Part shown: one piece after another, positions 44,171 through 57,124 of the stretch | Layout of the letters: the number at the start of each line of letters is the position of its first letter | Numbering within the stretch: the first letter of the stretch is position 1 | NCBI GenBank assembly: GCA_037176705.1 | Contig: CM073885.1 | Coordinates: 162,616,290-162,680,289, forward strand | DNA length: 64,000 nt | Reading direction: 5' to 3' | DNA from: Molossus alvarezi | Lineage: Eukaryota; Chordata; Mammalia; Chiroptera; Molossidae | Made by a program: the position numbers and the translations under genes | The notes under the pieces: generated by a model | The model's input: the letters and a program-made list of their open reading frames with translations, nothing else | The model's database searches: none | What the model was told of the DNA's origin: nothing

Positions 44171-47100
44171 TTATATTCCACAAATAAGTGAGATCATGTG
44201 ATACTTGTCTTTCTCTGTTTGGCTTGTTTCGCTTAGGATAATACTTTCCAGGTCCATCCATGTAGTCTTAAAGGGTAAGAGATCTTTCTTTCTTACAGCT
44301 GCATAGTTCTCCATTGTGTATATGTACCACTGCTTTTTTATCCATTCATCTACTGATGGATACTTGGGCTGTTTCCAGATCTTAGCTATTGTAAATAGTG
44401 CTGCTATGAACATGGGGGTACATATATTCTTTCTGATTGGTGTTTTATGCTTCATAGGGTATATTCCTAGAAGTGGGATCACTAGGTAAATGGAAGTTCA
44501 ATTTTTAATTTTTTGAGGTAACACCATATTGTTTTCCATAGTGGCTGCACCTCTCTGCATTCCCACCAGCAGTGCACTAGAGTCCCTTTTCTCCACACCC
44601 TCGCCAACACTTGTTGTTTGATGATTTGTTGATGGCGGCCATTCTGACAGGTGTGAGGTGATACCTCATTGTTGTTTTAATTTGCATCTCTCTTATGATT
44701 AGTGATGTTGAGCATTTCTTCATATGTCTCTTAACCATTTGTATGTCCTATTTGGAGAGGTGTCTATTTAGTTCCTCTGCCCATTTTTTAACTGAGTTCT
44801 TTGTCTTCTTTTTGTTGAGTTGTATGAGCACTCTATATAGATTTGAAATTAACCCCTGATCTGCTATATCATTGGCAATTAAGCTCTCCCATACAGTGGG
44901 TAGCCTTTCCGTTTTGATGATTGTATCTTTTGCTATGCAGAAGGTTTTGAGCTTGATGTAGTCCCATGTGTTCATTTTCTCCTTTATTTCTATTGCCTTA
45001 GGTGATGTATCAGTGAAAATTCTGCTGCGTATGATGTCTGAAATTTTGTTGCCTACAATTTCTTCTAGGATTTCTATGGATTCATGAGTCACATTTAAGT
45101 CTTTTATCCACTTTGAGTCTATTTTTGTGTAGGGTGTAAGTTGACGGTCTGGTTTCATTTTTTTGCATGTAGCTGTCCAATTTTTTCAACACCATTTATT
45201 AAAAAAGCTGTCCTTACTCCACTGTATGCTCTTGCCAACTTTGTCAAATATTAATTGAGCATATTGCCTTGGGTCCATTTCTGGGTTTTCAGATCTGTTC
45301 CACTGGTCTATATGCCTGTTCTTGTGCCAGTACCAGGCTGTTTTGGTTACAGTCGCTTTGTAGTATACCCTGATGTCTGGTATTGTGATCCCACCTACTT
45401 TGTTCTTCTTTTTCAAGATTGCTGTGGCTATTCGGGGTCTTTTTTGGTTCCATATGAACTTTTGAAGTATTTGTTCTAGTTCTATGAAATATGTCGTTGG
45501 TATTTTGATGGGGATTGCATTGAATCTATAGATTGCTTTGGGTAATATGGACATTTTAATGATGTTAATTCTTCCAATCCATGAACAGGGCATGTGCTTC
45601 CACTTTTTTTTATATCTTCCTCTATTTCTTTTATCAATGACCAGTAGTTTTTTTGCGAATAGGTCCTTTATTTCTTTGGTTAAGTTTATTCCTATGTATC
45701 TTAATTTTCTTGCCTCAATGGTAAATGGGATTGTTTTCTTAGTTTCTCTTTCTGTGAGTTCATCATTGGTGTATAAGAATGCCATTGATTTCTTGATGTT
45801 AATTTTGTATCCTGCTACGTTTCCAAATTCATTTATTCAGTCTAGTAAATTTTTGATGGAGTCTTTGGGGTTTTCTACATATAGTATCATGTCATCTGCG
45901 AATAATGACAGTTTCACTTCCTCCTTTCCAATTTGGATCCCTTTTATTTTTTCTTCCTGTCTGATTGCTGTGGCTAAAACTTCCAGTACTATGTTAAAAA
46001 AGAGTGGTGAAAGTGGGCATCCTTGTCTTGTTTCTGTTCTTAAGGGAAATGATTTTAGTTTCTGTCCATTGAGTATGATGTTGGCTGTAGGTCCTTCATA
46101 TATGGCCTTTATTATGTCAAGATATGATCTCTCTATTCCAACCGTGCTGAGTGTTTTTATCACAAATGGATGCTGGATTTTGTTGAAGGCTTTTTTGGTA
46201 TCTATTGATATGATCATGTGGTTTTTATTGTTCATTTTACTTATGTTTATTGATTTGTGAATATTGTACCATCCTTGGATCCCTGGGATGAATCCCACTT
46301 GCTCATGGTGAATAATTTTTTTGGTGTATTGCTGGATCCTATTTGCTAGTATTTTGTTCAGGATTTTGGCATCTATGTTCATCAGGGATATTGGCCTGTA
46401 GTTTTCTTTCTTTGTAGTGGTTTTTTCTGATTTTGGAATTAGATTTTTGCTGGCTTCATAAAACGGGTTTGGAAGTCTTCCTTCTTCTTGAATTCTTTGA
46501 AATAGTTTGACGAAAATGGGTGTTAGTTCTTCTTTGAATGTTCGGTTAAACTCCCCCGTGAAGCCATCCAGGCCTGAGCTTTTGTTTGCTGGGAGAGTCT
46601 TGATTACATCTTCAGTTCCTTCTGTTCTTATTGGTCTGTTCAAGGTTTTTATCTCTTCCTGGTCCAGTTTTGGGAGACTATGTGTTTCTAGAAATTTGTC
46701 CATTTCGCTTAGATTGTCGAATTTGTTGCCATATAATTGTTCATAGTGGTTGTTAACGATCTTTTGTATTTCTGTGGTGTCAGTTGTTACTTGTCCTCTT
46801 TCATTTCTGATTTTGTGTATTTGGGTTTTCTCTCTTTCTTTCTTGGTGAGTCTAGCTAAGGATCCATCAATCTTGTTTATCTTTTTGAAAAACCAGCTCT
46901 TTGTTTCATTGATCCTTTGAATTGTTTTTTGGTCTCTATGTCATTTATTTCTGCTCTGATCTTTACTATTTCCTTCCTTCTACTTGCTCTGGGGATTTCT
47001 TTTTGTTTGCTCTCTAGTTCTTTATGTAGTGAGGTTAGATATTCTATTAGAGATTTTTCTTATTTTTTGAGGTAGGCCTGTAGTGCTATGAACTTCCCTC

Positions 47101-47976
47101 TCAGAACTGCTTTCACTGCATCCCATAGATTTTGTGTTGTTGTGTCTTCATTTTTATTGGTTTCCAGGAAGTTTTTAATTTCTTCCTTGATCTCCTCGTT
47201 ACCCATTCATTGTTTAATAACATGCTATTTGGCTTCCATGTGTTGAAATGTCTTTGCATGTTCTTCTTGCAATTGATTTTTTGTTTCATGCCATTGTGAT
47301 CTGAGAAGATGCTTGATATGATTTCAGTCTTCTTGAACTTGTAGAGACTTAGTTTGTGCCCTAACATGTGGTCTATCTTTGAGAATGTCTCATGTGCACT
47401 TGAGAAGAATGTGAATTCTGTAGTTTGTTGTGTAATTCTCTGTAGATATCTATTAAATCCATATGGTCTAGTGCTTTATTTAGAGTCTCTGTTTCCTTGC
47501 TAATTTTTTGTGTAGAGGATCTGTCCTTGATGTCAGCGGGGTGTTTAAGTCCCCTGCTATGAGTATTTCTATTGATTTGTCCTTTGAAGTCCTCCAGAAT
47601 ATTTTTAATATATTTTGGTGCTCCTATATTGGGTGCATATATGTTTATCAAGGTTATATCTTCCTGTTGGATAGATCCTTTCCATATTATGTAGTGGCCT
47701 TCTTTGTCTCTAGTTATGCCTTCATTTTGCATTCTAATTTATCAGATATAAGTATTGCTACCCCAGCTTTTTATGCATTTCGTTTGCTTGGAAGATTTTC
47801 TTCCATCCCTTCACTTTCAATCTATGTGAGCCTTTTGTTGTCAGGTGGGTCTCTTGTAAACAACATATAGATGAGTCATGCTTTCTTATCCAATCAGCTA
47901 CTTTGTATCTCTTTATGGGAGCATTCAATCCATTTACATTTAAGTTGGTTATTGATATGTACTTATTTATTGCCAT
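44171..47976 (-). pseudogene. L1-C ORF2, frameshifted but with intact catalytic box
   Basis: Starts MAINKYISITNLNVNGLNAP at 47976. Endonuclease segments: CCLQETHL (47758-47976), [12 protein letters not shown] and [10 protein letters not shown] (47373-47732). RT: a 288-residue frame at 45837-46703 with [23 protein letters not shown] and [12 protein letters not shown]-terminal parts lie at 45186-45785, 44748-45158 and 44171-44482, the last ending SLICGI. At least five frame breaks separate these pieces, so no full ORF2p can be made. It would be the enzyme that nicks target DNA and copies the RNA. Confidence 0.9.
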
Positions 47977-48029
47977 TTCTTTTTTTTAGTGTGGTTCTAT
48001 TTTTCTTTCTATTTCTCCTGCTAATTACA

Positions 48030-48937
48030 GCAGTCCTTTTAACATTTCTTGCAGTGGTGGTTTGGTGCTAATGTATTCCCTTAGCCTTTTTGTGTCTGGG
48101 AAGCTCTTTATTTGACCTTCTATTTTAAATGATAGCCTTGCTGGATAAAGTTGTCTTGGATTCAGATCCTTGTTTTTCATGACCTTGATTACCTCATGCC
48201 GTTCCCTTCTGGCCTGTAGTGTTTCTGTTGAGAAGTCAGCTGAGAGCCTTATGGAGTTTCCTTGTAGGTAACCTGTTGCTTATCTCTTGCTGCTTTTAGG
48301 ATTCTCTCTTTGTCTTTCATTTTTGGCTTTTTTAATTACTATGTGTCTTGGTGTAGGCCTGTTTGGATTCTTCTTACTTGGGGCTATCTGTGCTTCTTGA
48401 ACTTGAATGTCTTCTTCCTTCACCAAATTAGGGAAGTTTTTTTGTTGCTATTTCTTCAAATATGTTCTCTAATCCTTGCTCATTTTTTCTTCTTTGGGGA
48501 CTCCTATGATGCAAACATTATTCCGTTTCCAGTTGTCCCACAGTTCTTAAGCTGTCTTCCTGCTTTATAATTGTTTTTTCCTTTTGGTTTTCTGATTGGT
48601 TGATTTTTTCTACCCTACCTTCTAATTCACTGATCCAGTCCTCAGCTTCCTCTACTCTGCTATTTAGACTTTCCAATGTGTTTTTTATTTCTGATATGTC
48701 ATGCTTTATTTCTTCTTGGTGATTTTTAATTTTAAACTCATTGAATCTCAACCTTTCTATGTCTTTACTCATGGTGCTCATGCCCTTACAGATGCTGTTG
48801 AGGTTCCTCAAGATCATGGCTCTGAATTTTAGTTCTGTTAACTTGCTTACCTGTACCTCATTTATCTCATCTTCGGCAGATGTCTCTTGTTCTTTCATTT
48901 GGCTTTTGTTTCTGTGTTTCACCATTTTGGCTATCAC
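48030..48937 (-). pseudogene. L1-C ORF1, frameshifted
   Basis: Starts at 48937 with MIAKMVKHRNKSQMKEQETS. The coiled-coil region stays open for 139 residues to 48518 and is rich in E, K, L and N in heptad spacing. The RRM and C-terminal domain follow in other frames (TPRHI-type and LYPA-type wording between 48120 and 48500). The end coordinate is approximate. Confidence 0.85.
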
Positions 48938-50095
48938 AGTGGGCTTTGGAGCCTGCCAAATTTTCCCTGTGGGTGTTGGTGTTCTGCTGTTTGTGGCTCC
49001 CTCTCCTGGGTATAAATGAGCCAGGGAGGACCCATGTTAAGCACCACTGTCTAGTCTTACTTTCCTGTTTAGACTTTCTAGCCCAGGGAATGGTAGTTAT
49101 CCTTTAGCTTTTTTGCCTGGAGGCTATTAGTAGAGGTCACTTAAAGAACCTTGGTTTCTGAGTTGAATGAAAAACTTCCTCAGGTGCTCAGTGTAAGGGG
49201 ATTTTCAGAGAGTGGGGCCAATGCTGATTGTTAAAGGTCCTCAATTAGCATTTCAATGGCCACTGGGTGGGGTGGAATCTCTGAGGGAGGGGCTGCCGCC
49301 TCTCCCCAGGGCCCGGGGAAGGAGTAAGATGACCACAGTTCTGAGTGGCTGCAACTCAGCAAAAGCTCTGAGCGCCCTCCAAATCCCAAGTGTCCCCACA
49401 CAGTTCCAGTCCAGTCTGTCCTCCCTCTGCTGGAGCCAAGGTTAGTGGCTGCTGCTAATTTAGCCTTTGCCTCAGCTCTGCACTGTCGAGCCACTTGGAA
49501 CTTTAACTTGAGGGCTCTGTTCCCAGCTAAGGGCACCATTCCCAGCTAAGGGCACCTCTCTCAGCTAAGGCCTTAGCTCAATGAGCTGCGGCATCTCCCA
49601 GCCGAGGGTGTAGCACCTTGCCGAGGGCGCAATTCCCAGCCTAGGTCACAGGTTCCAGCCGAAGGCACCAGTTCCAGCTGAGGGTGTCAGTCTCAGCCAA
49701 GGCTGCAGGTCCCAGCTGAGGGCTCAGCTCCCAGCCATGGCCGCAGGTCCCAGCCAAGGGCTCAGCTTCTAGCCGCGGCCACAGGTCCCAACCGAGTTCT
49801 CAGGTCCCAGCCGAGGGTGCCACAGGTCCCAGCCAAGGACTCAGGTCCCAGCCAAGGGCGCAGGTCTGAGCTGAGGCTGCAGGTCCCAGCCCAGGCCGCT
49901 GCGGACCATGGGCTCCCGGCCCCACTCACGTCTTCGTAAGCCTACCAGGATTGAGTGGGTGTCCCTGGTTATGTGGTCCTCCAAGCTGCTTTTTGGTTGC
50001 CTTTGCCTGACGATTTGTCTTTATTTTTGTTGTAATTCCAGTTTGGTCCTGGGAGACGGTCTGTGTGGCTTCCATTCACTCCGCCGCCATTTTCC
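48938..50095 (-). promoter_or_regulatory. L1-C 5'UTR with YY1-type site
   Basis: Presumed internal promoter. The 5' tip on the minus strand reads AAAATGGCGGCGG (50081-50093), a close match to the YY1 site that sets the L1 start in other mammals. A tandem minisatellite occupies 49522-49904. The remaining part is homologous to the L1-B, D and E 5'UTRs. Confidence 0.75.
49522..49904. repeat. Minisatellite of about 19 units inside the L1-C 5'UTR
   Basis: Degenerate tandem units of 17-22 bases (one about 34), typified by CCCAGCCGAGGGCGCAGGT, for example at 49728-49765 and 49805-49865. About 19 units fit in 383 bases. L1-B has about 3 at the equivalent place, L1-D essentially none, and L1-E enters the array at the window edge. 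Confidence 0.9.
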
Positions 50096-50290
50096 CCCCA
50101 CCTTACCACTTCCACCAACCTCCTGCCTTCCCCAGCTTAGTGTCCATGTCTATTGGTTGTGCATATATGCATGTAAGTTCTTTGGTTTATCTCTTCCCTC
50201 CCTTCCCACCTCCCATCCTTCTGAGTTTTTCAGTCTGTTCTTTACTTTCATGACTCTGGTCTTTTCTTGATTGACAGCTTATTTTGTTCA

Positions 50291-53200
50291 TTATGTTCCA
50301 CAAATAAGTGAGATTATGTGATACTTCCCTTTCTCTCACTGGTTTATTTTTCTTAGCATAATACTCTCCAGGTTTCTCCATGTCGTCTCAAAGGATAAGA
50401 GATCTTTCTTTCTTACAGCTGCAAAGTATTCCATGGTGTATATGTACCACAGCTTTTTTATCCATTCGTCTATTGATGGGCACTTGGGCTGTTTCCAGAT
50501 CTTAGCAATTGTAAATAGTGCTGCTATGAACATATGGGTACATATATTCTTTCTTTTTTTAATTTTAATTTTTATCTTTATTGATTTTAGAGAGAGAGGA
50601 AGGGAGAGGGAGAGAGAGATAGAAGCATCATTGAGAGAGAACATCGATTGGTCACCTCCTGTATGCCTCCCACTGGGGATTTGGCCTACAATCTGGGCAT
50701 GTGCACTGACCAGAATCGAACTGAACACCTCTTGGTACATGGGTCGATGCTCAACCACTGAGCCATACCGGCTGGGCCATATATTCTTTCTGATTGCTGT
50801 TTCAGGCTTATAAGGATATATTCATAGAAGTGGGATCACTGGGTCAAATGGCAGTTCCATTTTTAATTTTTTTGAGAAAACACCATATTGTTTTCCACAG
50901 TGGCTGCACCAGTCCGCATTCCCACCAGCATTGTACTGGAATCCACTTTTCTCCACACCCTCACTGGCACTTGTTTGACGATTTGTTGATGGGAGCCATT
51001 CTGGCAGATGAGAGGTGATACCTCACAGTCATTTTAATTTGCATCTGTTTATTAGTGATGTTGAACATTTTTTCATATGTTTCTTGGCCATTTGTCTGGC
51101 CTGATTGGACAGTTGTCTATTTAGGTCTTCTGCCCATTTTATAACTGGATTATTTATCTTCCTTTTGTTGACTTGTGTGAGTACTCTATGTATTTTGGAA
51201 ATTAACCCTTTATCTGATGTGTTGTTGGCAGTTATGCTCTCCCATATAGTGGGTTCCCTTTGCAATTTCATGCTTGTTTCTTTTGCTGTGCAGAAGCTTT
51301 TCAGTTTGATGTAGTCCCATTTTTTTTTTTCTTTTATTTCTCTTGCCTTAGGGGTTGTTTCATTGAAAATTCTGTTGCGTGTGATGTCTAAAATTTTGTT
51401 GCCTATATTTTCTTCTAGGATTTTTATGGATTCATGAGTCACATTTAAATATTTTATTCATTTTGAGTTTATTCTTGTATATGGTGTATGTTGATGGTCT
51501 AGTTTCATTTTTTTTGCATGTAGGCTGTCCAGTTTTCACAATTCCATTTATTAAAGAGGCTATCTTTACTCCATTGTATGCTCTTGCCACCTTTGTCAAA
51601 TATTAATTGAGCATAAGGTCTTCGGTCAATTTCTGCATTGTCTGTTCTGTTCCATTCATCTATCTTCCTGTTCTTGTGTCAGTACCAGGCTATTTTGATT
51701 ACAATGGCTTTGTAGTATAATCTGATATCGGTGTTGTGATCCCTCCTACTTTGTTCTTCTTTTTCAAGATTGCTGGGGCTATTTGAGGTCTTATTTGGTT
51801 GCATATAAGCTTTTAGAGTATTTGTTCTAATCAGTGAAATATGTTGTTGCTGTTTTAATGGGGATTGCATTGAATCTATTCATTTCTTTGAGTAGTATGG
51901 ACATTTTAATGATGTTAATTTTTTCCAATCCATGAACAAAGTATATGCTTCCACTTTTTTATATCTTTCTCTATTTCTTTTTTCAATGTCCTATAGTTTT
52001 CTGAGAACAGGTCCTTTACTTCTTTGGTTAAGTTTATTCCTAGGTATCTTAGTTTTTTTGCTGCAATGGTAATGGGAAATTTTTAGTTTCTCTTTCTATG
52101 AGTTCATTATTGGTGTATAAAATGCTGTTGATCTATTGAGGTTAATTTTGCATCCTGCTACTTTGCTAAATTCATTTATTAAATCTAGTAGATTTTTCAT
52201 GGTGTCTTTAGGGTTTTCTATGTACAACTTCATGTTATCTGCAAATATTGAAAGTTTCAATTCCTTCTTCCCAATTTGTATATCCTTTTTTTTTTTTTTT
52301 TTTTTCCATGTCTATTGCTGTGGCTAACACTTACAGTACTGAGGTAAATAAGAGTGGCAAAAGTGGGCACCCCTGTCTGTTCCTGTTCTTGAGGGGAATA
52401 CTTTATTTTTTGTCCATTGAGTATAATGTTGGCTGTAGGTTTTTTATATATGGCCTATATTATGTCAAGATATGATCCCTCTATTCCCACATTGCTGAGC
52501 GTTTTTATTGGAAATGGTTTCTGGATTTTGTCAAATGCTTTTTTAGCATCTACTGATATGATCATATGATTTTTATCTTGCATTTTGTTTATGTGGTGTA
52601 TCACATTTATTGATTTACGAATATTGTACCAGAGTTGCATCTCTGGGATGAATCCCACTTGGTAATGTGAATAATTTTTTTTTTATGTATTGCTGGATTT
52701 GATTTGCTAATGTTTTATTAAGGATTTTGGCATCTGTATTCATTGGGGATATTAGCCTGTACTATTCTTTCTTTGTAGTGTCTTTATCTGGTTTTGGAAT
52801 TAGAATTATGATGGCCTCATAAAACAAATTTGGAAGCCTTCCTTCATTTTGGATTTTTAAAAATAGTTTGAGAAGAATGGGTGTTAGATCTTCTTTGAAT
52901 GTTTAGTAAAACAACCCCATGAAGCCTGGGCTTTTGTTTGCTGGGAGTTTCTTGATTACATCTTCAATTTTATCAATTGTTATTGGTCTTTTCAAGTTTC
53001 TATCTCTTCCCAGTTGAGTTTTGGGAAACTGTGTGATTCTAAAAATTTGTCCACTTTGCATAGATTGCCCAATTTGTTGACATATTATTGTTCATAGTAT
53101 TCTTTAAGAATCCTTTGTATTTCTGTGGTGTTAGTTGTTACTTATCTTTCTTTTCTAATGTTGTTTATTTGGGTCCTCTCACTTTCTTTCCTAGTAAGTA

Positions 53201-54322
53201 TGGCTAAGGGTCAATCAATCTTGTTTATCTTTTCAAAGAACCAGCTCTTTGTTTCATTGATCTTTTGAATTGTTTTTTCTTTTTCTTTTTTAGTCTCTAT
53301 GTCGTTTAATTCTGCTCTGACCTTAATTATTTATTTATTTTTCACTTGCTCTGTGTTCTTCTTTTTGTTTACATTCTAGTTCTTTAAGTTGTGAGGGTAG
53401 ATAGTCAATTAGAAAATTTTTTTTGTTTCTTGAGGAAGGCCTGTAGTGCTATGAACTTCCCTCTCAGGTCTGCTTTTGCTGCATCCCATAGATTTTTTGT
53501 TGTTGTGTGTTCATTTTCATTGGTTTCCAGAACATTTAAATTTGTTCCTTGATCTCCTTGGTAACCATTTATTGTTTAATAACATGCTATTTAGCCTTCA
53601 AGTATATGAATGTTTTTGAGTGTTTTTATTGTGAGCAATTTCTGGTTTCATGACATTATGATTTGAGAAGATGCTTGATATTTCCATCTTTTTGAACTTG
53701 TAGAGACCTGGTTTGTGTTCTAACATGTGGTCTATCTTTGAGAATATCCCATGTGCACTTGAGAAGAATGTGAATTCTGCAGCTTTGGGTTATAATTCTC
53801 CATAGATAACTATTAAATTCTTTTGATCTAGTGCATCATAGAGTCTCTGTTTCCTTGCTGATTTTTTTCTAGAGGATCTATCTATCCAGTGATGTCAGCA
53901 GGGTGTTGAAGTCCCCTGCTATGATTTTATTGGTGTCAATTTCTTCTTTGAATTATCCCAGAAGTTTTAAAATGTATTTTGGTACTCCTATGTTTACCAA
54001 GGTTGTATCTTCCTGTTGGATAGATCCATTCAATATTATGTAGAGGCCTTCTTTGTCTCTAGTTATGGCCTTCATTTTGAAGTCTATTTGATCAGATATG
54101 AATATTGCTACACCAGCTTTTTTTTTTTTTCTTTTGGCTTGGATAATGTTTTCCATTCCTTCACATTCAACCTGTTGAGTCTTTGTTGTGAGGTGGGTCT
54201 CTTGTAAACAATATATAAGAGACATGCTTTCTTACGCATTTGGCTAGTCTGCATCTTTTGATCAGAGCATTTAATCCATTTATATTTAAGCTTATTACTG
54301 ATATGTATTTATTTATTGCCAT
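50291..54322 (-). pseudogene. L1-D ORF2, heavily decayed
   Basis: The start is inferred at 54322 from the L1-C alignment. Endonuclease remnants (SLIYCLQETHLTTK, DQIDFKMKAITRDKEG) lie at 53953-54225. An RT fragment with [20 protein letters not shown] lies at 52455-52658. The catalytic box near 52230 reads FADN rather than FADD. C-terminal pieces are at 51029-51442 and 50336-50540. SINE S13 interrupts it at 50555-50777. Confidence 0.82.
50555..50777 (-). mobile_element. VES-type bat SINE (S13), perfect 14-base duplication
   Basis: Reversed SINE inside L1-D ORF2 with T-rich tail at the left, GAGA body, and head CTGAGCCATACCGGCTGGGC at the right. The duplication CATATATTCTTTCT at 50541-50554 and 50778-50791 is identical. 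The tail is of the simple TTTATTGATTTTAGAGAG class. Confidence 0.95.
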
Positions 54323-54399
54323 TTTACTTTATTGTGGTTATGTTTTTCTTCCTATTTCTTCTGCTTATCACAGCTTTCCTTTCAACATTTCTTGCAGTG

Positions 54400-55269
54400 C
54401 TGTTGGGATGCTAATATATTCCCTTAGTCTTTTTCTCTGTCAGAGAAGCTCTTTATTTCACCTTTGAATGATAGCCTTGCTGGACAGAGTAGTCCTGGAT
54501 TCAGATTCTTGTTTTTCATTATCTTGATTACTTCAGGCCATTTTCTTCTTTCTGGCCTATGATGTTTCTGCTGAGAAGTCAGCTGATAGCCTTACAAGGG
54601 TTCCTTTGTAGGTTACCTGTTGCTTATCTCTTGCTACTTTTAGGATTCTCTTTTTGTCTTTAATTTTTGTGATTTCGATTATTATGTTTCTTGGTGTGGG
54701 CTTCCTTGGGTTCTTCTTACTTGGCTCTCTCTTTGCTTCTTTAACTTGTATGCCTTCTTCTTTCACCAAGTTAGGGAAGTTATTTGTCACTATTTCTTCA
54801 AATATATTTTCTAACCCTTGCTCATTTTCTTCTTCTTTTGGAGAGCCTATGATATGGATGTTATTACATATCATGTTGTCTCATGGTTCTCTTAGGCTGT
54901 CTTCCTGTTTTTTAATTGATTTTTCTTTCTGATTCTCTGATTGGGTGGTTTTTTCTATCCTGTCTTCTAATTCACTGATATAAACCTTGGCTTCCTCTAC
55001 TCTGCTGGTTAATCCTTCCAATGTGTTCTTTATTTCTGCCATGTCATTCTTTATTTCTGCTTGGTGGTTTTCATTTCCAATTGGCTGATTTTCAATGTGT
55101 TTATGTCTTTACTCATGCTATTGAGCTCTTTTCCCATGCTGTTGAGCTTCCTCATTTTCACCACACTGAACTCTGCCTCTGATAACTTGCTTAACTGCAT
55201 TTCATTTATCTCTTCTTCTATAGAATTCACTTGTTTTTTTGTTTGGCATTTGTTTCTTTCTTTAACCAT
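54400..55269 (-). pseudogene. L1-D ORF1, frameshifted
   Basis: Starts at 55269 (MVKERNKCQTKKQVNSIEEE). An RRM-side frame at 54557-54874 reads IIGSPKEEENEQGLENIFEE and later TPRNIIIEITK. The C-terminal domain is weak. The coiled-coil part is shorter than in L1-C, and the end is approximate. Confidence 0.78.
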
Positions 55270-56558
55270 TTTGGCTGTCTAAGTGTGTTTTGGAGCCTGC
55301 CAAATTATCCCTGTGGGTGTTGGTGTTCTGCTGATTGTGACTTTCTCTACTGAGTTTGGATGAGTGTGGAGGACCCATGGTAAACACCACTGTCATGTTT
55401 TATATTCCTGGGTAGATTTGCAGGCAAATCAAAGGTCCAGTTATCCTTTAGTTCTTGCCTGGAGGCTATTATTCTCAGTTACTTGATGAGCCCTGGGTTT
55501 GTAGCCCTTAGTTGAATAAAAAAAATCCCTCACATGTACAGGGTAAGAGGATTTCCAGTGGCTGGGGTAATTGCTTTCCCCTAGGTGGAAGTTGCTCTGA
55601 CAAAAAAGGGGTTCTAAAGTGTGTATTATTGGCTCAGCCTGGGAGATGGGGTGCGCATGTGCAGGCCTCTGCCTTCACAACTCAGTTCCCAGAGCCACAG
55701 GTTGGTGTTAAATTCCTGAGGGAGGGCAAGTTGCTTCTCTCTTAGTCTGAAACAGAAGGCTACTTGACAGAGATGGCTGCTAAAGCCATGTAGGGGTGCA
55801 GTGGAGCTTAGCATAGGAACTCAGGCCTCAGCCTTCACAGTTCAATCCTCAGAGCCAGAACCCACAACACTGAGAGCCTGGTCCAAATTTCAAATCTTTT
55901 TACCCCTCCTTGCTTGCTTGTAGTCTCTAGCTGTTAATGAGCCTCAGTTTGCATTTCTTCAGCCTGTGGTGTTAAATTCCTGAGGGAGGAGCCATTGCTT
56001 TTCTCCAGGGTTCTGGGAAGGAGTCTTTGAGTAATATGGCTATTGTCCTTTGAAGGAGTGATTCAGTATAAAACTCCCACTGGCCTCCTTCCCAGCTCTC
56101 TCCCCAATGCCATGAACCCCTGACTCTCTTCACACAGTTCCAGTCATGTCTGCCCTCCCTCTGCCAAAGCCCAGGTAAGAGGCTGAGTAGGCATTTTACT
56201 GCATTGGCCCTTCGGGGAAGTGTTGGTGTTCCCAGCTCCTCTGCTCTGGTGATTTTTCTCAGCCAGCTGTTATATGGGAGCCTTTCTCTGTTCCACCACT
56301 CTGTGCTGTGGAGCTGGCATGGGATTTTAACCCTCAACTTCTCAGAGGGAATTGCTAACAGCTAAGGCAGACCTCTTGCACCTCTATAGCTCCTACCAGG
56401 CTCCCTTGGTGTTCTCTTTATGTCCCTGGTTATAAGGCATCTCTTTAGCTGCCCTTCAGTTAGTTTTTTCTGATTACTTGTCTTTATTTTAGTTGTAATT
56501 CCAGTTTGGTCCTGGGAGATGGTCTGTGTAGCTTCCATTCACTCTACTGCCATTTTTC
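55270..56558 (-). promoter_or_regulatory. L1-D 5'UTR
   Basis: Homologous to the other L1 5'UTRs (shared TTTGGTCCTGGGAGATGGTC near 56502), with the tip GAAAAATGGCAGTAGAGTGA at about 56540-56558. It lacks the CCCAGCCGAGG unit array. AT substitutions have weakened the CpG sites, as expected after long methylation. Confidence 0.7.
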
Positions 56559-56569
56559 AGATTCTCTCC

Positions 56570-57083
56570 TCTCTATTATTAATTTGTTGATTATTTCAAT
56601 GGACCAGGTTGAGATATCACTAATTATCTTTTTTGTTGTTCTGTATTTTATTTTTTCTGTTTCATTTTATTATTTTCTCTTCTTTGCTTTAGGGATAGCT
56701 GGTCATTCTATTGCCCATTTAATAAGGTAAAGCCTTGGACACATATTTGAGACTTTTTTTTCAAATGAGCATTCAAAGCTTAAATTTTCTGGAAGCAATA
56801 CTGAAACTACATACCACAGTATTTTTATATTTGTTTTTATTTATTTGAAATTTTTAATGTCTTATGCTATTTGTCTTTGTGGACAGGCTACTTAAAAAGG
56901 TGGTATTTAGCCCTGGCCAGTTTGGCTCAGCAGTTAGAGCATTGGCCTACGGTCCAGAGAGACCTGGGTTCATTTCCTGCTAAGGGCATGTACCTTGGTT
57001 GCAGTTTGTCCCCGGCTCTGGTTAGGTCGTGAGGGTGGCAATCACTTGATGTGTCCCTTTTACATCGATGTTTCTCTCTCTCG

Positions 57084-57124
<41 letters not shown>

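Larger units (their letters stand above)
43926..50095 (-). mobile_element. L1-C: full-length LINE-1 with an expanded 5'UTR minisatellite
   Basis: Reading the minus strand: 5'UTR (50095-48938), ORF1 (48937 to about 48030), ORF2 (47976-44171), 3'UTR to about 43926. Total 6.17 kb with no internal insertion. It is the best preserved autonomous L1 here, with long frames in ORF2 and an intact RT box, but several frameshifts. Its 5' tip abuts the 3'UTR of L1-D directly at about 50095, with no unique sequence between them. Confidence 0.92.
50096..56558 (-). mobile_element. L1-D: older full-length-type LINE-1
   Basis: 5'UTR 56558-55270, ORF1 55269 to about 54400, ORF2 54322-50291, and a 3'UTR that ends abruptly at about 50096. 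Roughly 60-100 bases of the usual 3' end are missing where L1-C begins. SINE S13 lies in ORF2. Divergence and frame breaks exceed those of L1-C, so it is the older of the two. Confidence 0.88.

Noticed and set aside
45538..46260. Plus-strand frame of 240 residues
   Set aside because: It is the antisense of the conserved L1-C RT region. Similar antisense frames occur at the same place in L1-B and L1-E, and the composition follows the L1 codon pattern.
49522..49904. CRISPR-like or satellite array
   Set aside because: Units are contiguous, degenerate and confined to an L1 5'UTR, without unique spacers; it is a minisatellite within the element.
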